Shown: positions 8,162 through 17,133 of the stretch, one piece after another | How the letters are laid out: every line of letters begins with the position of its first letter | Numbering within the stretch: position 1 is the stretch's first letter | From: Flavobacterium chilense | Lineage (GTDB): Bacteria > Bacteroidota > Bacteroidia > Flavobacteriales > Flavobacteriaceae | Direction of reading: 5' to 3' | DNA length: 64,000 nucleotides | NCBI RefSeq assembly: GCF_001602525.1 | Contig: NZ_LSYT01000002.1 | Span: 558,001-622,000 of the forward strand | The notes under the pieces: model-generated | Told to the model about the DNA's origin: nothing | The model's database searches: none | What the model saw: the letters and a program-made list of their open reading frames with translations, nothing else | Program-made: the position numbers and the translations under genes

Positions 8162-11100
8162 TCAATTAAAAATTATCTTTTTAGTTGTAATAAAGCCATT
8201 GTCCAGAGTGATTTTTACCAATAAAACCTGATTGGCTGATGACAGGTTTTGAATTTGTAATTCGGTATTGTCAACTTTGTTTTTGTTATAAAGCTGTTTT
8301 CCTGTTATATCATAAAGAGTAACATCCTTGATGCTTTCTTTAGATGAAACCACATTAATAACTTTGTTTTTTACCGAAACTAAAATACCGTCTTTAACAT
8401 TTTCAAAATCCCCAGTTCCAAGCGTTTTCTTGTAAAATGAAAGAACAAAACGATCATTAAATGTACCTGCATCAGTAGTAAACGTATATCTTTGACTGGC
8501 TAAATTTGTTGTTGTATTATTAGTTTTATCTAATAAGTAAACATTCTTATCCTGAAAAAGTCCATCAACACTTTCAATACCTATAGTGTATTGAGTAGCT
8601 GAACTTGTAGTGTATCCTAAAGGAATTATTTCTTTTTCTTCTTCAAAAGGTAGGGCACGTCCCTGAATGACCAAATTATGATCTTCTAAAATAGAGTACA
8701 AAGCCGTTCCTGATGCATAAGAATCACCATCATAAGCATCATCCAGTTCATTTGTTGCTCCGGTAACATATCCTAACAGCATTTCATTATAAGCTCCTTC
8801 ATTATTTTTAAGATTCAGCCAAACTCTGTTTTTCTCTACAGTAGCAGTTTTTGCTGTCTTAGAAAACTGGTTATTGCTGGCTGTTGTTTTTACTCTTAAT
8901 GCATTATTGAAAACAACATTTCCTGTAGTTTTAGCTTCAACAAAAAATCCCTGACCAGAAGCAATGTTTCCATTAGCCTTACTTCCGCCACAAGTAGTAC
9001 AGTTTGTAGTATCTCCGGTATCAGTCGCACCAGTGGCGTTATAAGAAATATAATTTGAAGCACTATATGAGTAATAACCATTTGAATCCGGAATTACAGT
9101 AGTTGCATGTGTCCAAAAGTAAAAAGTACCTTTGATAAGAGAGCTGTTATCTGCATAAAACTGATCTGCATTTAGAGCTGAAGGATAAGGATTACCCAAT
9201 AAATTAGTTGTACTAGTATTACCTGCCTTATTTGTTACAGGAGTCGATAATATTCCATTGTTTGGTACTCCGGCAAATTTTCCTTGAAAAACCTGAGGAT
9301 TGCCACTAACAGCATAAGACGAAGGTGCTCTAACAATATATCCTTTTCCGGGTTGCATAACATAATTTCCTCCTTCTAAATATTTCCAATTATCAATTGA
9401 TGAGTCATACTCAAGGTATTTATCATATAGAGTATTTGGAGATAAATTATATAAAGTCTGACCAGATACAGGAGATGACCAATATGTAAAATCAAATCGA
9501 TTTACAGGAGTAGTATTTCTGTATAACTCAAATGAAGTTGCGTCACCAGTATAAGTAGAATTGTTATTTGTTTGTACCAAAGAACCACTATTTTGAACCA
9601 CTATTTTACCAGTAGAATTTACAGTAATGTTTTCAAGTACAGTAAGAACTTTATCTGTAGCAATTGTAAGCGTTTTTCCGGCGGCTACTGTACAAGAACA
9701 AACTTGCAAATCATTTGATAATGTAAGATTGTTATTTATTATAATAGACGAATCTGTTGGTGGAGCAGTTGATCCATCATAATTAAAAGGCACATCGATA
9801 AAATTAATAGCTAAAGTAGCATCTCCATTATCTTCTCTAAGACGTACTTCAACTTTAGAATTTTTGTTTAAAGTATATTGTTGTCCGCCATTTATTAATA
9901 CTGCAGTATTAGTATAACTTGCCTGGGTAAATACTTTTACACCATCAATGTAAATTTCACCAACATCATCACAATTTACTAATTGTATCTGGTAGCGACC
10001 ACAAGGAAAACCCTGACGCTTGTATGTAATTGCAAATTGGTCCACATTCATAGGAGCACCTTGCCAGCCAGAGTAATAAGATGGAGATTTGGTTCTATCC
10101 CAAAATGCCTGTGTATTTATATTTAAATTATTGTCAACATAAGTTCCGGCATAAGCAGCAGATGGCAATGATATATCTGGTAAGTTGAAACCGTAAACAT
10201 TCCATTTGTTGTCTCCAAACGCAAGAGTTGCATTAGTGCCTTTTATCGCACCATAAGTAAATGACACTCTTGAAGAACCAGCATTTTCATAATATTCTAA
10301 AACAAAATCATGTGTACCGGCAGTAAAAGTATATTGTGCAGAATATGTAACATAACTATGATCCGTCCATGAATTTGCAGGAGTAAAAGGAACCAATGTT
10401 CCATCAATGTACAATCTTACTCCATCATCACCACCAATTGTGATATTATAAGTTTCAGCCGTTGTTGTTGCTTTCATTAAATAACGAACAAAAAACTTAT
10501 CATTAGGAACAGTACCACAAAAGTTATTTGCTTCTACACTTGAGTCACCTGTAATTGTACCGTCGCCTACATTACGGTCAAAAATTGCTTTTTCGGCTAC
10601 AGATCCAACATAAGTAGTTGTTGCCGGCGTATTTCCAGTGTAAGTATATACAAATCCTTTCCAGTAATTAGTTCCTGCTGTTGGAGTTGCAGAGCAAACT
10701 GCAGCTGTTCCTGTTACACCAACAGTCGCTGATGAATAATTTGAATTAGCATTTCGCAAGGTATAAGTAAAAGAAGTCGTTCCTGTAAAACTACTGGAAG
10801 GCGTAAAAGTTACACTTGATGTACCATTAACCGTTACAGTTCCGTTTGTTGGCTGTGTTACTGTTATTTGTTGTAAAGCAGAACCACCAATAACATCATT
10901 TGACAGAATTGGTACTGTTACTGCCTGATTTATAGGAGTTGAAATAGCATCATTATTTGCTGTTAAGGTATTAATGTCTTTTACAGTTCCTGTGATAACT
11001 GGCCCAACACTATTTCCATTTCCATTTAATATTTCAAAAGTATTATTAGTGCTATATACATAGAATCGAATATATAGAGTCTCATTGGCAAGAACCGGAC

Positions 11101-12376
11101 TTATGTCTGTAGCTAAATTATTAGTTAGAGTTGCCCAGGATGAAGCGCTATTAGTCTCTGGAATTAAAACTTTTACTCCTGTAGCAAAGTTAGGGTCTTT
11201 TGAATATTGTACCTGAAATTTCCCGTTCCCTCTGTAAACAAAATTAAATTGCTTAAGATTTAATTGATGATCCGAATCGGGATTAATCTTAAACTGAATA
11301 TATTTATTAGGATCATAGCTACCTCCATTTTGCTGTGGAGTTGGCCAATTTCCTGTTTGAAAAAAAGCTGTTGTAGTGTTTTGGTAAATATAATTAAGTG
11401 ATGCTCCTGTTGTTGTTACTGGTGAATTTGAGTTGACATAAGCATTGGTAACAGGATTATAGCTTGATGAAGCTCCGTTCCAAAGTGATAAATTATCATT
11501 TGTAAGATCAGAAACAGTTACCTTAATTGTCGCTGTAGAAGTTCCTGTTGGTCCTGATATCGTATAATTGAAAGTAGATGTTCCTGTAAATCCCTGAGCA
11601 GGATTAAAAGTTATCGTTTTATCAGGATTGATAAGTGCAGTCCCCTCTGATGCAGGAGGAGTGGTAGAAAGTGTTAAGGATGTAACAGTTTCTTTTTTAA
11701 CATCATTGTTTAATGCATTAATATTTACAGCTAATTCTTTTGTTGTACTTACATAGTCATTGATAGCCATTATTTTGGAAGAGTCAAAACTTGTTATGGT
11801 TCCTTTGATAAGGGGTACAATATTGCTGGTATCAGTACCTGTTTTTACTTCAAAAGTGTTGTAGGTGCTGTATGAATAAATTCTAACATAAACAGTTTCA
11901 GATTCTAATACCGGATTAATTTCTGCCGAAAAACCTGGGCTATAGGTTGTCCATGAACTTGGAGTTGTAGTTTCAGTAATTAAATCCTTCACTCCAGTGG
12001 CAAAAGAAGCATCTTTAGAATATTTAACTCTAAATTTCCCTGAACCAGATCTTACCTGAAAGGTAAAAGTGCTTAAGTCAGCTTTGTAGCCAGTGTTTGG
12101 TTTTATTGTAAATTGAATATATTTTGATGGATTATATTCACCGCCATTATCTGCAGGAGTTGGCCAGTTTCCTGTTTGAAAGAAAGTATCTGTGCTGTTA
12201 TTTGAAATATAACTAAGACTTATCCCGTTATTTGAATATAAGTTTTGGGAAGTAACAGTAGAAACTAAATAAGTTGGACTCAAAGTATTAGCATTCGCAG
12301 CATTCCATTTTACCAAGTCAATCTGACTAAATCCTAAAAACGGTAAAAATAAAAATAAAAGTAAAATTTTTTTCAT
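8162..12376 (-). CDS. Large T9SS-exported protein with duplicated beta-sandwich and PA14-like domains (array member 2)
   Basis: A 1404-residue protein with signal peptide MKKILLLFLFLPFLGFS. An internal duplication is obvious: residues about 21-196 and 297-466 share FFQTGNWPTP, NGG, KYIQF and RFYVYSTNNTFE-like segments. Each copy is followed by a cadherin/Ig-like linker domain. Residues about 569-707 look like a PA14 domain (IGGDDGVRLYIDG, then FVLEYYENAG), and a second, more divergent PA14-like unit follows to about 860. From about 945 comes the module shared across the array, then the type C T9SS sorting domain ending TTKKIIFN. PA14 domains often bind glycans, so surface carbohydrate binding is plausible but unproven. 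Confidence 0.85.
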   Translation of the reverse strand: MKKILLLFLFLPFLGFSQIDLVKWNAANANTLSPTYLVSTVTSQNLYSNNGISLSYISNNSTDTFFQTGNWPTPADNGGEYNPSKYIQFTIKPNTGYKADLSTFTFQVRSGSGKFRVKYSKDASFATGVKDLITETTTPSSWTTYSPGFSAEINPVLESETVYVRIYSYSTYNTFEVKTGTDTSNIVPLIKGTITSFDSSKIMAINDYVSTTKELAVNINALNNDVKKETVTSLTLSTTPPASEGTALINPDKTITFNPAQGFTGTSTFNYTISGPTGTSTATIKVTVSDLTNDNLSLWNGASSSYNPVTNAYVNSNSPVTTTGASLNYIYQNTTTAFFQTGNWPTPQQNGGSYDPNKYIQFKINPDSDHQLNLKQFNFVYRGNGKFQVQYSKDPNFATGVKVLIPETNSASSWATLTNNLATDISPVLANETLYIRFYVYSTNNTFEILNGNGNSVGPVITGTVKDINTLTANNDAISTPINQAVTVPILSNDVIGGSALQQITVTQPTNGTVTVNGTSSVTFTPSSSFTGTTSFTYTLRNANSNYSSATVGVTGTAAVCSATPTAGTNYWKGFVYTYTGNTPATTTYVGSVAEKAIFDRNVGDGTITGDSSVEANNFCGTVPNDKFFVRYLMKATTTAETYNITIGGDDGVRLYIDGTLVPFTPANSWTDHSYVTYSAQYTFTAGTHDFVLEYYENAGSSRVSFTYGAIKGTNATLAFGDNKWNVYGFNLPDISLPSAAYAGTYVDNNLNINTQAFWDRTKSPSYYSGWQGAPMNVDQFAITYKRQGFPCGRYQIQLVNCDDVGEIYIDGVKVFTQASYTNTAVLINGGQQYTLNKNSKVEVRLREDNGDATLAINFIDVPFNYDGSTAPPTDSSIIINNNLTLSNDLQVCSCTVAAGKTLTIATDKVLTVLENITVNSTGKIVVQNSGSLVQTNNNSTYTGDATSFELYRNTTPVNRFDFTYWSSPVSGQTLYNLSPNTLYDKYLEYDSSIDNWKYLEGGNYVMQPGKGYIVRAPSSYAVSGNPQVFQGKFAGVPNNGILSTPVTNKAGNTSTTNLLGNPYPSALNADQFYADNSSLIKGTFYFWTHATTVIPDSNGYYSYSASNYISYNATGATDTGDTTNCTTCGGSKANGNIASGQGFFVEAKTTGNVVFNNALRVKTTASNNQFSKTAKTATVEKNRVWLNLKNNEGAYNEMLLGYVTGATNELDDAYDGDSYASGTALYSILEDHNLVIQGRALPFEEEKEIIPLGYTTSSATQYTIGIESVDGLFQDKNVYLLDKTNNTTTNLASQRYTFTTDAGTFNDRFVLSFYKKTLGTGDFENVKDGILVSVKNKVINVVSSKESIKDVTLYDITGKQLYNKNKVDNTELQIQNLSSANQVLLVKITLDNGFITTKKIIFN

Positions 12377-12734
12377 GTTAAATGTTTTCTATCAACTTGT
12401 TATGCTGGCATAGTACTTCACGCCAGCGCAAATATAGATACATCTACGGGTTTGAATAAATGGAGGTTTTGAGAATGGGGATATAATCGATGAAATGTTA
12501 AAATACTCGATAAAAGACACTATAGAAATTGTCAATTTATGTTATTTCTTATAAAATGGAGTTTTTAAATATAAGAAAAATCGCAATTTAAGCTCTTGAT
12601 TTTAAGATTTTTTGAGTTTTTTATTCAAAAAAAGCGAGGAAAGATGATTATTCTTCAAAATAAACGAAAAAATGAACTTGCAGAAAGTAAGAAAATTTAG
12701 TGGGTTTTTTGACCTTTTTTTAAATCTCAAATTA
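12377..12734. other. Intergenic region upstream of array member 2
   Basis: 358 bases without a convincing gene. It holds a minus-strand -7-like box TATATTTG (plus positions 12429-12436) that could start the 8162-12376 transcript with a leader of about 45 bases. A GC-rich 6-bp hairpin in that leader pairs GCTGGC (12404-12409) with GCCAGC (12422-12427). The rest is A/T-rich sequence downstream of recX, with no clear terminator. Confidence 0.4.
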
Positions 12735-13196
12735 TTAAATTTCTTTTTCGAGAAAAGTAACTTTGTCGTAAACTAGAAAACTTTCATATCCTCTCCGTAA
12801 CATATAATCGCAGAATTTCTTTTTCTTTTTTAGCGTGTTTTTTTCCTGGATACTATTCCAGCATTTTTCTGAAAGTTCTTGAAAAGTTGTTTCGTATTCT
12901 TCTGCTGATATCTCTTTTAGTGCTAGCGCAATGTTGAATGTTGAAATTTGTCTCATTTTAAGCTCATTGGTAATTCTGATTTTTCCCCAATGTTTAATAC
13001 GGTGTTTTCCTCTGGCAAAGCTGCATGCAAAGCGGGTTTCATTTAAAAAATTAGTTTCTATAAGTCTCACTATGACAGCATCAATTTCATCGGGTGTGAT
13101 TTTTAAACTATATAGTTTAGTAACAACCTCTGCATGGCATCGCTCCTGATAGGCGCAAAAGTGTTCTAATTTTAACAAAACTTCTTGGTTTATCAT
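12735..13196 (-). CDS. recX: RecX family regulatory protein
   Basis: RecX binds RecA filaments and limits recombination and SOS activity. The protein has 153 residues, the usual length. It shows the three-helix repeat pattern of the family: FCAYQERCHAEVVTKL near 12-27, FLNETRFACSFARGKHRIKHWG near 51-72, and the C-terminal LRRGYE. RecA is not encoded in the window. The gene stands alone between two divergent array members and has no obvious link to them. Identification rests on motif pattern and length. Confidence 0.85.
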   Translation of the reverse strand: MINQEVLLKLEHFCAYQERCHAEVVTKLYSLKITPDEIDAVIVRLIETNFLNETRFACSFARGKHRIKHWGKIRITNELKMRQISTFNIALALKEISAEEYETTFQELSEKCWNSIQEKNTLKKKKKFCDYMLRRGYESFLVYDKVTFLEKEI

Positions 13197-13504
13197 GGTT
13201 TAGAGTATTGAATTTTAGAAATGATAAAATTTTGTCTTTTTTTTACAAAAAGTAAGAATATACAACTAAAAGAGTAATTTTTTGGGAAAACTAAGTTAAA
13301 TAATTTCAGGAAATACAATTTTTGTAAGTAAATATCACTTTTTATATTATAAGTATCTTTATTTCAGTAACTTAGATGTAGCGCTTTTTTAAATAAAAAT
13401 GGAATTTAGATTTAAGCTTCAAGTCGCAAAAAAAATCTTTTTTTTTAATATTTCCTATCAATAGCGCAGAAGAATTATTGTTTTTAATCTTAAATCCTAC
13501 TATT
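13197..13504. other. Intergenic region between recX and array member 3
   Basis: 308 A/T-rich bases that must hold divergent promoters for recX (-) and the large gene starting at 13505 (+). No exact TAnnTTTG box in either useful orientation was found. TATCTTTA near 13350 is a 7/8 match. A frame for the plus-strand gene opens at TTG 13478 but lacks a signal peptide until ATG 13505, so these bases are treated as leader. Confidence 0.3.
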
Positions 13505-16500
13505 ATGAGACTAAAACTATCTTTGTTATTCGTTTTTATTAGTATTTATTCATGGTCTCAGACCACTACTACATTTACAACCAATGGTTCTTTAGTAGTT
13601 CCTGCAGGAGTTACAAGCATGTCTGTTCAGGCATGGGGCGGTGGTGGTGCCGGTGGTGGAGCAAGTGGTGCCGGTTTACTTCTGGGTAGAGGAGGAGCCG
13701 GTGGTGGTGGTGGTGCATATGTTTCTGGAACTATTACGGTAGGAGTTGGCGCAACTTTAAATGTTGTTGTTGCAGGACAAACATCAGGAACTCTTACCGA
13801 TGGAGCAAGTGGCGGAAGTTCAACTATTACAGGATACGAGGCAGTAGTTCTAGCTGCCGGTGGAGCAGGAGGATCTGCAAATACAACTGGAAATACACCA
13901 TCGGGAGGTTCTGGTGGTACTACTACTGCTTCATTTGGTACTACAAAAACTGCAGGTTCAGGAGGAGGAAACGGTAGCTCGGCTTTGTTAACATTAGGTC
14001 TTTCTTCAGGTGCAGGAGGTAATGGTGCTAATCCTACCGGTGGTGTTGGTGGTGCCGCTATTTCAAGTTTACTTTTAGGAAATAGTCCCGGAAATCCGGG
14101 AAGTGCTCCCGGAGGTGGAGGTAGCGGAGCTATAAATTCAGCTTCTGGATCTCCTCAAATTGGAGGTATAGGCGCTAGTGGTCAGGTCAAAATAACCTAT
14201 ACCTGCCCTACTTATAACATTACGGGAACAACAGCTGGTAACGCTTGTGCAACTGACGGAAATTCTTCAGTAGTATTAACTTCAAGTGCAGCTCTTTTAC
14301 CTCTTGGTAATTATACTGTAACTTACAATCGTAGTAACCCGTCAGCTATAGGTTTAACTGCTGCTATGACGGTTACTACAGCCGGAACAGGAAATTTTAC
14401 AGCTGTAGGTTTAACAACTGTGGGAACAAGTCTTATAACAATAACAAACCTTGCATCAGGCACCTGTAGTTCTACAATTAGTACAGCAAATGTTGCAAGT
14501 CTAACAGTGTCAGGAGCAAGTGTAGGAGGAAGTGTAACAGGAGGTACAACAATTTGTAGTGGTTCTACAAGTGCGACTTTAGCTTTGTCAGGTGAAACAG
14601 GTACAGTTGTTAAATGGCAATATTCTATTAGTCCTTTTTCAGCCTGGACTGATATCGCCGCTACTGCGGGGCTTACTTCTTATACATCGGGAGCGTTAAC
14701 ACAGACTACTCAATTCAGAGCTGTCGTACAAAATGGAACTTGTATTACTGCAAATTCTGCTTTTACAACTGTAACTGTAAATCCTTTACCAAGTGCGCCC
14801 ATAATAGGAACTATAACATTGCCAACTTGTGCTGTGCCTACAGGTGCCGTTGCTCTTAGCGGACTTCCTTCCGGAGGAACGCTCACAATGTATCCGGGAG
14901 CTATTGTAAAACCCTATTCAGGAACAATAGCGAATGTGAGTGGACTTTCTGCCAATACATATACTTTTACAGTTAGCAATGGAACTTGTACTTCGCTAAA
15001 CTCTGCTAATGCAATAGTGCCAGGATTGGTTACAAATACTTATACTACTTCATGGTCAAACGGAACACCAACAGTAGACCAGAATATTGTCTTTGCAGGG
15101 AATTTTACTTCTGCTGGCGGAGGTGCAGGAAATATTAATGGCTGTAGTTGTACGGTAAATTCTGGAGTAAATATTCTGATTCAATCCTCAGATACAATGA
15201 CTTTATCAAATGCACTAACAAATAATGGAGGAACATTAACTTTTCAAAATAATGCTAGTTTGTTACAAACATCAAATGCTGTTAATACAGGTAATATTGT
15301 TTACATGCGTACTAGTTCACAAATTATTCTGGGAGATTTTGTGTATTGGTCATCACCAGTTAATCCTCAAAGATTAGTAGATGTTTCTCCACTAACTTTA
15401 AGTGATAAATATCTTGCATTTAATAATGGAGCATGGGCGTCAATAGATCCCAATACAAATATGGTTATCGGTAAGGGGTATATTATTCGTAGTCCGCAAA
15501 ACTACTCTAGTACTGTAAAGTCAGATTATACTGCTTCTTTTATTGGGGTGCCTAATGATGGTAACATATCAGGAGAGACCGTTTCAGCAGGTAATTTTTA
15601 TCTGGTAGGAAATCCATATCCTTCGGCTTTAAACGCAGATCTTTTTTTAGGAGCCAATACATTTTTAGATGGAACCCTTTATTTTTGGACTCATAATACT
15701 CCGGTTGTTTTACAAGGGGCATATCAATATAACTCAAATGATTATGCCAGTTACAACCTTAGTGGTGGTGTAGGGACCGCGCCAGCACCTTCTGGAAATG
15801 CAGGCAATAATAATGCAACCCCTTCAGGTAAAATTGCAGCAGGACAGTCCTTTTTTGCTAGTGCGAATGCTGCGGGAACCATTTCATTCACTAATGCAAT
15901 GCGATTAGGAGGAACAAATAATAGTCAGTTTTTTAAAAATGGAAATACTGTAAAACAATCAGAATTAGAGACACATCGTTTATGGTTAAATATGACAAAT
16001 GATGGAGGAGCGTTTAAACAGCTGTTGGTAGCTTATATTGATGGGGCAACAAATGATAATGAAAATAGGTATGATGGCGAAACTTTTGATGGTAATCCAT
16101 ATTTAGATTTTTATAGTATTAATAACGGAACTGATTTTGTAATTCAGGGACGTGCATTACCATTTCAAAATACAGATTTCGTTCCTTTAGGGTATAGAAG
16201 TACAATTGCCGGTGATTTTACAATCGCAATAGACCATGCAGAAGGAGATTTAAGTAATCATGCGATTTATATTGAAGATAAAATGACGAATGTTATTCAT
16301 GATCTGAGTACAAGTAATTATACTTTTACATCAGCAACAGGAACTTTTAAAGATCGATTTGTTCTGCGTTATACAAATGCTACATTAGGGGTAATAGAAA
16401 ATGAAGAAAAAAGTCAGAATTTGAAAGTTTCGGTAAAAGACAAAATCATCACAATTAATTCTTCTGGAGATGAAAATATTGAGACAGTTTTTGTTTATGA

Positions 16501-16645
16501 TTTAACGGGTCAATTGGTTTATAAAGAAACTGGTATTTCATCTAATATTTTAAGAATAAGTACTTTAAAATCAAGTCATCAGATGCTTCTGATAAAGGTA
16601 GTTTCAGATAACAACAATACTTCAACAAAAAAAATAATTTATTAA
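13505..16645 (+). CDS. Large T9SS-exported protein with glycine-rich N-terminal domain (array member 3)
   Basis: A 1046-residue protein starting at ATG 13505, which gives a clean signal peptide (MRLKLSLLFVFISIYSWSQ). The TTG at 13478 would add nine poorly fitting residues. Residues about 31-234 are a glycine-rich beta domain (many GGGGAGGG runs, starting VPAGVTSMSVQAWGGG), a type seen in adhesive surface proteins. Ig/PKD-like repeats follow to about 500. From about 596 the array-wide module appears (VYWSSPVNPQRL, GKGYIIRSP, LVGNPYPSALNAD, FWTHNTP, IQGRALPF). A type C T9SS sorting domain closes the protein (FVYDLTGQLVY, TKKIIY). Function is unknown; likely surface or matrix protein. Confidence 0.85.
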   Translation: MRLKLSLLFVFISIYSWSQTTTTFTTNGSLVVPAGVTSMSVQAWGGGGAGGGASGAGLLLGRGGAGGGGGAYVSGTITVGVGATLNVVVAGQTSGTLTDGASGGSSTITGYEAVVLAAGGAGGSANTTGNTPSGGSGGTTTASFGTTKTAGSGGGNGSSALLTLGLSSGAGGNGANPTGGVGGAAISSLLLGNSPGNPGSAPGGGGSGAINSASGSPQIGGIGASGQVKITYTCPTYNITGTTAGNACATDGNSSVVLTSSAALLPLGNYTVTYNRSNPSAIGLTAAMTVTTAGTGNFTAVGLTTVGTSLITITNLASGTCSSTISTANVASLTVSGASVGGSVTGGTTICSGSTSATLALSGETGTVVKWQYSISPFSAWTDIAATAGLTSYTSGALTQTTQFRAVVQNGTCITANSAFTTVTVNPLPSAPIIGTITLPTCAVPTGAVALSGLPSGGTLTMYPGAIVKPYSGTIANVSGLSANTYTFTVSNGTCTSLNSANAIVPGLVTNTYTTSWSNGTPTVDQNIVFAGNFTSAGGGAGNINGCSCTVNSGVNILIQSSDTMTLSNALTNNGGTLTFQNNASLLQTSNAVNTGNIVYMRTSSQIILGDFVYWSSPVNPQRLVDVSPLTLSDKYLAFNNGAWASIDPNTNMVIGKGYIIRSPQNYSSTVKSDYTASFIGVPNDGNISGETVSAGNFYLVGNPYPSALNADLFLGANTFLDGTLYFWTHNTPVVLQGAYQYNSNDYASYNLSGGVGTAPAPSGNAGNNNATPSGKIAAGQSFFASANAAGTISFTNAMRLGGTNNSQFFKNGNTVKQSELETHRLWLNMTNDGGAFKQLLVAYIDGATNDNENRYDGETFDGNPYLDFYSINNGTDFVIQGRALPFQNTDFVPLGYRSTIAGDFTIAIDHAEGDLSNHAIYIEDKMTNVIHDLSTSNYTFTSATGTFKDRFVLRYTNATLGVIENEEKSQNLKVSVKDKIITINSSGDENIETVFVYDLTGQLVYKETGISSNILRISTLKSSHQMLLIKVVSDNNNTSTKKIIY

Positions 16646-16664
16646 ATAATTCACTTTTCAGTTA

Positions 16665-16700
16665 AAAAAATCCATTTACATACTTGTAAATGGATTTTTT
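16665..16700 (+). terminator. Terminator of array member 3
   Basis: A perfect 16-bp stem (16665-16680 with 16685-16700) and a 4-base loop, ending in a T-run directly after the stop of the 13505-16645 gene. The core words TCCATT/AATGGA resemble those of the terminator after member 4. Confidence 0.85.
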
Positions 16701-16951
16701 TATGCAAAAAATCAAAAAACGAGCTTTTAAAAAGTAAGTTTTTTTTTCTGAAACATTTTTATAATTTTTAAAATGATGTATTTTGTCGGATATTTTTGTT
16801 GTTTGTCGGAAAAGCAATGTTTTCAAAAAAAAGACTTGCGAAACACTCTTTTTTATAGTTTATTTGAAGTGTAATTTCTTAAAAAAAGAATGGATATTCT
16901 TTTAGGTGTTGAAATTAAGATAGTTATCTTTTTGATGTAGTTGAGGTAAGT

Positions 16952-16981
16952 TTTGTCTATTTTTTTTAAATTTTATTTTTG
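16952..16981 (+). promoter_or_regulatory. Probable promoter of array member 4
   Basis: TTTG (16952-16955), an 18-base spacer, and TATTTTTG (16974-16981) fit the -33/-7 pattern of Bacteroidota housekeeping promoters. The leader to ATG 17134 would be about 145 bases. Confidence 0.4.
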
Positions 16982-17133
16982 TAAATAAAAGATTCCAAAA
17001 AAAATAGAATTTATTTTTTGAAATAAAAATGCAAAACAAGAGTAACGGAAAAAGCGTAAAATATTAAATATCAGCACTTTTTTTGTAAGAAAAATGCAAT
17101 TCCCAAAAACAAAAAATAAATACCACTATCTGT

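Larger units (their letters stand above)
16646..17133. other. Long A/T-rich intergenic region before array member 4
   Basis: 488 bases without a gene. It contains the member 3 terminator at 16665-16700, then very A/T-rich DNA. A promoter match lies at 16952-16981 (TTTG at 16952-16955, 18 bases, TATTTTTG at 16974-16981) in the direction of member 4. A second isolated TATTTTTG is at 16791-16798. Nothing else was seen. Confidence 0.4.

Noticed and set aside
13598..14205. Glycine-coding GGTGGT/GGAGGA repeats as a microsatellite or CRISPR-like array
   Set aside because: Units are irregular, in frame, and encode a glycine-rich domain; there are no constant repeats with unique spacers.
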